A DNA stretch of 64,000 nucleotides from Branchiostoma floridae (lineage: Eukaryota > Chordata > Leptocardii > Amphioxiformes > Branchiostomatidae), in NCBI RefSeq assembly GCF_000003815.2, contig NC_049980.1, forward strand, positions 7,500,629-7,564,628. The letters are read 5' to 3'. Under the pieces are notes generated by a model, which worked only from the letters and a program-made list of their open reading frames with translations, had not been told where the DNA came from and searched no databases. Made by a program: the position numbers and the translations under genes. Shown piece after piece: positions 55,145-64,000 of the stretch (its first letter is position 1; every line of letters begins with the position of its first letter).

Positions 55145-58100
55145 CTGTAAAATACAGAGAAGATACCATAGCACAGTATTCTTATATTCCAATCTTATCA
55201 CCAAATACATTTTTCAAGTCAAATGGGCATCAAGTATGCAGTGCATTATTAATCATTTGTCAAGAAAACTGTACTCATAACTTGTACAAGCACTGCAGAT
55301 GTTTTTCAGACACACAGTTCAAAGGTTCTCCTTTTGCTTTGGGAGCATAAGCAATTCACCAACCCACCCCACGACATTTCTTTTCAGAGGGTGCAGGCAT
55401 CTGATGAGTTAACTTAAGTTAAAGTTGCCCGTGCATCTATGCAGATGCTTAGGGTGGCGCCCATCTCCACTTCAAAGCCCTTGGCCACACATTTGTGCAA
55501 GTCACTACAGCAAGGGGCTGGTCTGCTGGTAGTGATGTGTGTTTAACTTCCATAATCTTCCTCATTAGTGCTGAGTGCTAAGCAGAGAAAGCAGCATGTA
55601 CCATTTTTAAAGTCTTTGGTATGACTCGGCCAGGGATCGAACTCGCGACCTACCGGATGCAAGGCGAACACTCTACCCACTCGGCCATTGCACCATTGCA
55701 TCTGATGAGGGGTAGGAAAAAGTTCATCTAATAATGATCACTGAAAGTCACTTACCCGAGTATCCTCTGTGTTAGGACTCTTCTTAGTTTCTCTTCTAGT
55801 TCATCATTTTCTGTCTGCAGGTTCTCAACCTTAGCTTCGAGACCTCTCTTCTCTGCAAAACACCATTGAGAAAGTTGACCAGATTAGTTGTACATGTAGA
55901 CAATGTCCTCTCAAAAATAAGTAATATTAAAAAACTGACAATTACAGTTAATCCATAGAGAACATTACATGGTTGATCCATCATTGAAAGAGACACTGGT
56001 CTCATGTGGACTGTCTTAGTGAATACTTTGAAGGACAAAAAGTACAAGATGGAAAAACTTTATCTAACTTCATTGGATTAATTTGGATGAACAATAAACA
56101 ATGATTATAATGATGGAGATCAGGACCCAAACAAAGTACATGTGAATTGAGTGAATTGAGTGAATTCAGTTGTTGTATACATACCTTCTTTTACTCTTTG
56201 AAGCTGCTCCTGTGAATTCTGTAACCTTTTTTCTAAAGATGACACCTGGAATTCAAAATGGAAAGCATTTTGTAAATATTCTGTATGTATCTGGCCATGT
56301 GAACAAGTCAATTATGGCACCCACAAACTGTGTGTCTTCTATTTCTACTATACTCCACAATTGTTTCAACCACTCCTCATCCTGCAAAATTAAATAACCG
56401 TGAAAATAAGCTCTCCATCTTCCATCTTCATAACTACATGTACCTTGTCCCCCCCAACGACCTGGAGGTCAAGGGACTAGGTAGGCAGGTAGGAAAATAA
56501 ACAAATCTACAGCTAAAATAATGTACCTGTTTTGTCTTCTCCTCCAACTCAAGGGCACTGATGTCCAACTCATCAGTCAGCCGTGTACACTCCACTCCCA
56601 GCCGCCTCCTCTCATCATCGGAACCGCTTCCTTCTGCTATACTACTTCTCAAGCTGCTGATCTCCTTGTCTGCACTAGCTTTGTCTTTGGACACTGTCTC
56701 AAACTTTCTTGAAAGATCTGGAAGCAGAAATTGAGGGAAATTTTTTTTTTTGACGAAAGAATACTGTTGGAATTATACAAATTGTTGGGCAAAATGCAGT
56801 TAACTATTGCAAAAGGTTATTATAAATCTGTGAAAAATTTCAACAGGTTGGTAGGTCACTGAATAACAAGATCCTTCATATAACAGCCAAGTGTTTTGTT
56901 CAACCTGTTGTTTCCATGACCCTCTGTCACTTCTACCTTCCTTGAGGCAAGAAGGTGATAAATAGTTTGAATTGTGAACGAAAGGATCTTCTTTTTCAGG
57001 CTATGATAAAGAAAAGATAAGTATGAAGTAAAAATAAAACACATTACCTTTGTTAGCGACTTCTAACTCAGCAATCGTCCTTCCAAGGTCATGGCACTTG
57101 TCCTTTAATGTTTGATTCTCAGTTTCCAGACTGGAAGAGAGGACATGACTTTATTACATTAACTCCTGATGTTCTGTGAATTTGGTTTGGTCAGACATAA
57201 CCAATTGCCAGTTAAATAATAGTAGAACAACAATCACTTCAAAAGCAAAAATATGAATACTCACCATTCCAGTTTCTCTGCTAATGTTCCTGAGCCTCTA
57301 CGTTGCCCCTGTAAGCTGTTCTTTTCATTTCTTAGTTCTGTGATGATTTCCTCCCTTCAAAAGAGAATTTTCATAAAATGAGAGTCAGTCATCATACAAT
57401 TTACCCTGTGATTTAAGCTTTTCCACAACGACCAGGTTATCACAATCAATAGTAGTGACTTCATTTTGAATGATTAGCACACCTTTCATTTGCTTTTTGA
57501 CACACAACATTTTTATATTTCAGCCATACATAGTATGGTGAAATATATTGTATTCGTAATGTTTCTTCTTTCTTCTTCTTCTTCTTCTTCTCCTGTCAAA
57601 TCTTCAAAGTGATTCATCTCCGCCGTTCCTGGACCGAATGACCTGAAATTTGGCACAGGGGTAGAATGGGCCAATACCTTGATGATTTTTTCTCAGTTTT
57701 TTCATATCTGCCTCTAAAATGATTTTATTGAGATTTTTTGGTCAATTTTAGACCAAAACTGTATATTTTGGCCCCTGTACCCTGGTATTACAACCAAATG
57801 AGCTGAAATTTGACAGAGATGTGCCTTGATAATGCCCCCATATAAATTCGATAACACTTTTGGTGTACAGTACAACAAAATGCTTATTTTTGCGATTTTT
57901 TGACCAATTTTTGACCAAAAAAGGACACTTTTGGCCCCTGTACCCTGGTATTACAACCAAATGAGCTGAAATTTGACAGAGATGTGCCCTGATAATGCCC
58001 CCATATAAATTCAATAACACTTTTGGTGTACAGTACAACAAAATGCTTATTTTTGGGATTTTTTGACCAATTTTTGACCAAAAAAGGACACTTTTGGCTC

Positions 58101-61100
58101 CTGTACCTTGGTATTGCAACCGAATGAGCTGAAATTTGACACAGATGTGCCTTGATAATCCCTTCATATAAATTCAATAACACTTTTGGTGTACAGTGCA
58201 ACAAAATGCTTATTTTTGGCCAATTTTTGACCAAAAAAGGACACTTTTGGCACCTGTACCCTGGTATTACAATTAAATGACCTGAAATTTGGTATAGATA
58301 GGCATTAGATACTTGGTAACAAGATTCAAGTCAAATTTTTTGACATAAACAACTTTAAAATGATTAATTTTGGCACTTTTCTGAGGGGAAATTTGTTTTC
58401 TTTTGGCCTCCTGACGTGACCTTCCGTGACCCCGCACAGAGCCACACCTGTGCGCGTCAGCCGGAGAGTTAATTGAATCAAAGACGTAGCCAATCAGCGA
58501 AGAGGAGGCCAAAGGCTAATTAATATTCATAAGCGGGGCCTCATGATCCCGCATATAGCAGTGTTCCCACCAGGGGGAGCGAAGCCCGCCTAAGGCTCTC
58601 GCATTTTAGACTATTCAGAAGGCTTTATATTGTATCAGTTCTTAGGGGCATATCTATGATAATCGCAGCAGTCACTTAACTTCTCTTCAGGAGTTTAGCG
58701 TAACACTATTTCAGGTCAAACCGTCAAAGGCAACTAAAAGCAAACTTTAACGTTACTGAGTTCAACAGTACTTATAACTTGTTATCCGAAGTTGAAACGC
58801 TAGCGATGGTATTTTCGCTGCGCTGTTAGCTCCGTGCGACTGTTGTTGACGGTCTTATAACGGTATATTTTGCACCCCTGTACCCTGGTATGAGTAACAT
58901 TTGATACAGATAGGCATAAGATAGTTGGTAAAATGATCCAAGTGAAATTTTTGGCATAAAGTACTGTAAAAGGCTTAATTACAGCACTTTTTTGGGGGGA
59001 AATTGGTTTTCTTTCGTTCTCCATGCCATGACCTTTCGGACGTTCACCCCACAGAGCCGACATCTGCACCTGCGTCTAGCCGGCAGGAAGAGTTAATTCA
59101 ATTAATGGTTCAGCCAATCAGCGAAGAGGAAAGCGAAGGCTAATTAATATTCATAAGCGGGACCACACAATACGTTAACTTGAAGACTCAGGCCGTACAG
59201 ACTTCTCGCCAGGATTTTTTCAAAGCGTCGGACAGGGGTCCGGGGGCCGCCGAATGTCCCTGGCGGGGTCCAGGGGCAGGGCCACTGTGGGGGGGACCCA
59301 GGTGGGCGAAGCCCCCCCGGAAGCTCTTGCATTTTAGACTATTGAGAAGGCTTCTTTTATCAGTTTTTTTTAGGGCCATATCTACGATAATCGTAGCAGT
59401 CACTTACTTCTCTTCAGCAGTTTGACTTTAAAATATTTCGGGTCAAAGCTTCAAAGACAACTAAAACCTCATAAACAACAAACTTTACTTAGCTCAACAG
59501 TATACAAAAATATTGTACGGGTTGCCATCCTTAGTTGAAGCGCTTATTTATAGCGCTAGTATCTTCGCTGCGCCGTTAGCCGCCGTGCGACTTTTGTTGA
59601 CGGTCTGATATCCCTACGTCGCTGCCTCGCTGATATTCCCACGGACATGTTTCAAGAAAAATACCCAGCAAAAAATGCTGTTCTGCGTCAAATTCTATTC
59701 TATAAAACATGTGGGACTCAGTGTTACAGTCTAAACATTTTGTAGAAGCACCGCTGTAGGAAAGAAGGTCCAAGCAATGTAAAACATCACGTAGCATGAA
59801 GTTCGCTGTCAACTGGCACACAGCACATGACTGTTTGAAACTCTAAGTCTAATCAACAGCCGTGTTTGATTGATAGCCGGCGGTCCTTTGATGAAGTCGG
59901 CGAAAGGTGCGTTAGTTAGAAAATCTGCGTTTAGTTTTGATACGTAATTATAAGTTAGACAGTGGCGAGAATGATTATTTTCTCATCAATATTTCTCTTC
60001 AGAATTATTTGAACTTAATTGTACATCTAAACAATTGGCTTACCTGTGCAATGTTTATATGATTAATGATCAGTGTACTGAAATCATGTGTAACGTATGG
60101 CTCCTAGTCAATAGATCAGCATTTTCTCTATAGTGACCACCTGTCTATAGTGGCCACATTTCCTAGTGCTGTTGTTGTTTGACATAAACTTTGAACATTT
60201 AAATTGTAAGTAACTTTAAACTGCCAGAGTTTCAGCCCAATAAAACACTCTCAGCGCCAGGGTATGAACAGACTGACCAGACAGACGAAAATAAATCCTC
60301 GAACAAGGTTCAATCGTATCTTCCGGGTCTGGCAGGAAGTTGTTAAACTAAAATAAGAATAGGCTCGATGGCTGATTGCATACAAAGTAAAACAGTTTAA
60401 CAGTTTTACAGCTTGAAGAAAACAAACGCTCCTACAGTACCTGCACCTGCTTGATAATTATTAAATCGTATGCCCTACTTGAATAAAAAAAGTTCTCTGC
60501 AATAATAAATGTACCCACATCACAAGGAGCTTATACTTTTTTAAACTTACACCTAGTTATCGTACTGAAAATTGTTAATGACATTACATGAAGTCATTCG
60601 ACAATTTTCAGTCATGATGAAAATTTTCTGAATGGAAGGTGTGATTATTGTCATTTTCTGAAAAATAGAAGCAAGCTCTGTTTTTACCTGGAATCAATTC
60701 ACAATACCAGTCCACTTTGGGGGATAATGTACTGTTAAGAGGATGTTCCATTTTTGCGCAGGGGTGATTTGGAACAGTCCAATGTTGCGTGGAAAGGGGT
60801 ATGGCTGAAATATGCTGTATTTGCTCTTAAGCAAATGTCGGCCTTTCTAGTTGATAATGCATTAAGCACAGGATCTACCTCCATATTGCCATCACAGTAT
60901 ATGAAATAACACATCTATGAGTTACTCACTTGCTGAGGACTTGTCTCTGTAGGCTGTCCACTTTCTGCTGCAATCTGTCCTTGTCTAGCTGCACCTCTGC
61001 TAGCTGTAACAAGAATTTTAGAATTTGAGATGCCCTCTTTGTTCCAACGCACGGGAAACGCAGGCAAGGACGCCAAGCTACCTCCCATCTAAAGTATATT

Positions 61101-63780
61101 CAACAGCGCCTAGAAGACTTTAATGACCATATGACCACAAAGCATATACGACATCTAGCTGCCGACAGAAGAGCATGGAAGAAGCATGGAAGAAGCAGCC
61201 GACCGATGATGATGATGATGTTGTGGACAGGGTGATATCTTACATTATTTCATACATGACCCCTGATTACATTGATATGTGTTCTGACATTCTGGGTTAT
61301 CATACAGGCTTCTACTTGTATCACATTGTTTCCATCAAGTAATTCAAACGTACTTTGCATGCATGGCGTATACTTTGTATTGAAATGTATCCAGAAGCCA
61401 GAACTAGTTCATTTGATCAAACATTTCTGAATAACAAGATTATACAATAATGAACCTATTCTATTGAAGATATGACAACTTTTTTGAGCCATTGGTCCCC
61501 CTCTAGCCTGATTAAAACTCGCTTATACCAGCCCACCAAACAACACCCAGTCAACCTCCTTGAGGACTGTTCCTCTGCTTGGACAGCAGAGTTTGTATTA
61601 CACAGACTAGTCCTCCCCAGCCCTACCTTTGCTCGTGCCTCCTCCAGGTGTCTGCTGTACTGCTCTATCTCCCCATCCTTGACATGGATCATGTCCCAAA
61701 CCTTCTGTAGCTCCCCTCGGACGTGCAGCAGTTCTGCACCCACCTCGTCCATCGACTCCTGCAACACAGAACACATTTTACATCAGGACACAATGTTTAA
61801 TAGGGTAGGGGGAGCTACAGTCAAACCTGTACAATTAGACTACCTCTAGATAAGGACCACTTGGCCAATTTGACAAATTTTTGGTAGTCTTTAAGTCCTG
61901 TCCACATTATCAGATTTTATTGGTCCCTTGAGTGGTCTTCTTGGGCAGATTTGATTGTACCACTAGAGGATAGGGTAGTATGTCACTTTATCAGAAAGGA
62001 CAATGATTGGCAGTCTCAATGCCCTTTCAAAAGAACTTTATGTGGTCACCAGAGAACGAGACTCATACATTTGTAGCTCTTTCAAGCCATCTCACCTCTG
62101 TTTGATATATCCATGCAAGTTTACCACTTCATGCAGAGTTAGTTGCAAGAGTTAGAAACAATTCTTCTGAAATCGAAGTGTTCAACATAGAATGCATGCA
62201 AGGAATACTCTATAGCATGCAAACGTGACGTGCATTGTAGTATCAAGTATCTTCCTTGCTTCCTAACTGCTTATACCTGTATGGGGGTCTTTGTTTTACC
62301 ATACATTTCTAGCATTTAAGAACAGACCAAGTCCCCTTAGCCATACTACCATTACACCATACATTTCTTCGCTATAGCCTTTACCTGTGCTGGTTGCAAC
62401 TCGTCCAAGAACTATTGCAGAGAAAGGGAAAAGCAATATCTATTGGATTTCTGATTGGTCAAATAAAATCAAATTAAATCATAACATGAAAAATGAAGTA
62501 GGGAAAAGGAGAAAAGAATCATAAAAAGGCTTCTGACGGGATAAATCAAGCATTAAGAGAAAAAATGTATGAGAAATAGCCATATCCAACTTAATGAAAC
62601 TCTGCTATATCAAAACAAATTCATCCCTATATCCTGTATTGTTACAATTTTGTAATGTTTATTACTATTACATCGCTATAGCCTTTACCTGTGCTGGTTG
62701 CAACTCGTCCAAGAACTATTGCAGAGAAAGGGAAAAGCAATATCTATTGGATTTCTGATTGGTCAAATAAAATCAAATTAAATCATAACATGAAAAATGA
62801 AGTAGGGAAAAGGAGAAAAGAATCATAAAAAGGCTTCTGACGGGATAAATCAAGCATTAAGAGAAAAAATGTATGAGAAATAGCCATATCCAACTTAATG
62901 AAACTCTGCTATATCAAAACAAATTCATCCCTATATCCTGTATTGTTACAATTTTGTAATGTTTATTACTATTACATCACATTGTTATATAGTTCTACTG
63001 ATGAAAAAAGGAAAGTTCTATGTGTAGTTATGACATCAAAATAAAGCCTTACCCTAATCTTTTTGGGCTTGCGCATCTTCTCATCTTCAAGTTCCTACAA
63101 AACATATGTCAATCATTTCGGTTTCTCATATGCTTTATGTCTTGTTTGATTGTAGATCATTGATGATGAAAATAATTTTCTGATTAATATTACTTTACTA
63201 TGAATGTGACTAGAATGATATAGAACTGTAAAAATGTGCATACAGACCAAAAACAATACCTCCCTAGGCCAGTGAATAAGTGTTCTCTTCCATCGACCCC
63301 ATTACCTTATGTCTGATGTTTCTTGTTGTTACTTCTGCATTGCTAACATTTGTGGTAACATCATCTTCCCATTCACTTCCTACCACTCTACTGACAGTGC
63401 ATTTAATGCTAGTTCACCTTAATCCATGGGGTAACTACAGTTTGAAAACACAACCCGTCAACTTGACATCCATTAACACTATATGGCTTACCCCATGGAC
63501 AAAGGCGATTAGGTGAACTAGCATTGAATAACTATGAACACAAGCCAGTACAACAGACAGACATGTCGAGAACAAAACCTCCATATGAAGAGGTAATAAG
63601 GTGATACAAAGTGTGCATCATACCTCCTTCATGCTCTTGATGACTTTCTCCTGTTTGTCCTGGATGGTCTCAGCATCCTTGAGCTGTGAGGACAGCGACT
63701 CCACCTCACGGCGGAACTTCTCCTTCTCCCCCTTCAGCCTCTCTATTAGCACTGTCCTCTCCTCGTCTGCAGCACCACTG
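54811..63780 (-). CDS. Coiled-coil protein, eleven 3' exons (gene begins beyond right edge)
   Basis: Exons in transcript order: 63624-63780, 63053-63094, 62689-62715 (duplicated at 62385-62411), 61627-61758, 60930-61003, 57265-57354, 57048-57130, 56527-56717, 56185-56245, 55756-55852 and 54811-55144 (stop 54811-54813). Every junction keeps frame. About 320 residues are charged heptad-type coiled coil (for example RLKGEKEKFRREVESLSSQL, LAEVQLDKDRLQQKV, LEAKVENLQTENDELEEKL). There is a short basic break (MRKPKKIR) and a Ser/Asp break (EGSGSDDERR). The last ~110 residues are disordered: Ser, Pro, Gly and Arg rich, ending SGIPRYL. No catalytic domain is visible, and I do not recognise the family. 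A structural, scaffold or cytoskeletal role is inference. Confidence 0.8.
55415..55695 (-). mobile_element. tRNA-derived SINE (family 4)
   Basis: The minus strand starts with GGTGCAATGGCCGAGTGGGT (A box TGGCCGAGTGG) and has the B box GAGTTCGATCCCTGG at about the right spacing. A ~200 bp unrelated body follows. It lies in the last intron of the coiled-coil gene, in the same orientation as the gene. Confidence 0.8.
57558..57594. repeat. (TTC)n microsatellite
   Basis: An interrupted run of TTC, ending TTCTCC. It stands at the left end of the repeat region in the large intron 57355-60929. Confidence 0.85.
57600..58270. repeat. 163 bp tandem repeat, four copies
   Basis: GCCCCTGTACCCTGGTATTAC and variants recur at 57771, 57934, 58097 and 58250 (spacings 163, 163, 153). 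Each unit has TGAGCTGAAATTTGACAGAG and TTTTGACCAATTTTTGACC. A further diverged occurrence stands at 58874 in the downstream duplication. Confidence 0.9.
58250..59610. repeat. Diverged large tandem duplication (~0.6-0.75 kb units)
   Basis: 58250-58857 and 58870-59607 share the same order of landmarks: CCTGTACCCTGGTAT, GCCAATCAGCGAAGAGGA, GGCTAATTAATATTCATAAG, GCATTTTAGACTATT and GTGCGACT-TTGTTGACGGTCT. The copies are clearly diverged and the second has a GC-rich insertion near 59240-59320. Confidence 0.8.
59611..60929. other. Rest of the large intron, nothing recognised
   Basis: AT-rich sequence upstream of the exon at 60930. No exon or element that I could support. Confidence 0.4.
61040..61225 (+). 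mobile_element. 3' end of a non-LTR retrotransposon
   Basis: The plus strand codes for THGKRRQGRQATSHLKYIQQ, then EDFNDHMTTKHIRHLAADRR and AWKKHGRSSRP, followed by (ATG)n. This Arg/His-rich end (LAADRRxWK, then GATGATG) is typical of the last residues of LINE ORF2 proteins. Only the tail is present, as in a 5'-truncated insertion. It lies in an intron of the coiled-coil gene, antisense to it. Confidence 0.65.
61759..62370. other. Intron of the coiled-coil gene, nothing recognised
   Basis: AT-rich, no exon candidate that fits phase 0, no repeat noted. Confidence 0.4.
62371..62978. repeat. 304 bp tandem duplication holding a 27 nt exon
   Basis: GCTATAGCCTTTACCTGTGC begins at 62371 and at 62675; the two copies look identical over their whole length. 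Each contains the microexon coding FLDELQPAQ with its own acceptor (CAATAG) and donor (GTAAAG). Confidence 0.92.
62385..62411 (-). CDS. Duplicated microexon FLDELQPAQ, downstream copy
   Basis: 27 nt, phase 0 on both sides, so either copy, both or neither can be spliced without a frameshift. The other copy is 62689-62715. Inclusion of both would insert the nine residues twice between the KKIR and ESMDE parts of the coiled coil. Confidence 0.6.
63405..63525. mobile_element. Small MITE with AATGCTAGTTCACCT termini
   Basis: Left AATGCTAGTTCACCT and right AGGTGAACTAGCATT are perfect inverted ends, and both arms have CCATGGGGTAA. About 121 bp. The same CTAGTTCAC and GGGGTAAC elements occur in the MITE at 360-574. 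Confidence 0.8.
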
Positions 63781-64000
63781 CTATGGAAACACACATCAGG
63801 TAGTTGGAAAAAACTCACAATACAAATGTACCAGCACAAGGCAGTGTCAAGTAGATTTTATGGATTACATCCCTGTGTACATTGATTTTTGCCAGATTTA
63901 GGAAAAAACAACAACTTTTGTTCCAGCCAACATGACAAGAAAATGTCTGTTATCTGCAATATCATATTTTGTCTCTTCAATTCTTGTTGCAATGCTTAAG

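Noticed and set aside
54765-55169. 134-codon alternative minus-strand frame over the last exon of the coiled-coil gene
   Set aside because: It does not join the upstream exon in phase; the other frame does, and reads to a stop at 54811.

Overview
This is animal nuclear DNA, not prokaryotic. It has short coding exons with matching GT/AG splice sites and phases, long introns, tRNA-headed SINEs, non-LTR retrotransposons, many small inverted-repeat transposons (MITEs) and a 10 kb satellite. The extracellular laminin-EGF and LDLa modules and the MITE style suggest a deuterostome such as amphioxus (Branchiostoma). That is inference, since no search was run. Nine runs of N (100 to 983 bases) interrupt the window, several at repeat edges. 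No CRISPR, operon or other bacterial feature is present.

Layout. 160-5253 (minus): 5' exons of a type II membrane protein whose cytoplasmic tail is rich in tyrosine and SH3 motifs; it runs off the left edge. 5.3-8.7 kb: non-coding DNA with a (CCAA)n microsatellite. 8.7-13.75 kb: a MITE, then a plus-strand L1/Tx1-like LINE (ORF1 and a 5'-incomplete ORF2) whose poly(A) abuts a broken MITE. 14.2-17.0 kb (plus): the last five exons of a laminin-type-EGF protein. 18.5 kb (plus): first exon of a secreted LDL-receptor class A protein. 19.1-22.3 kb (minus): a second LINE of another lineage, with an esterase-like ORF1. 23.4-26.3 kb: seven tandem copies of a ~352 bp unit, each holding an exon-like segment. 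26.3-30.5 kb: SINEs, a minisatellite and a MITE-like element. 31.8-38.5 kb: mosaic repeats sharing a core module, including a 1249 bp palindromic element with a visible empty site. 38.5-41.7 kb: nothing recognised except one tandem duplication. 41.8-52.1 kb: about 105 copies of a 97 bp satellite between two gaps. 52.2-54.6 kb: MITEs and a 157 bp repeat. 54.8-63.8 kb (minus): eleven 3' exons, including one duplicated microexon, of a coiled-coil protein; its introns hold a SINE, a 163 bp tandem repeat, a LINE tail and a MITE.

The genes show no shared pathway. The laminin-EGF and LDLa genes lie head to tail and carry modules that occur together in perlecan-like matrix proteins. The rest of the window is mainly a record of repeat invasion, nesting and tandem amplification.
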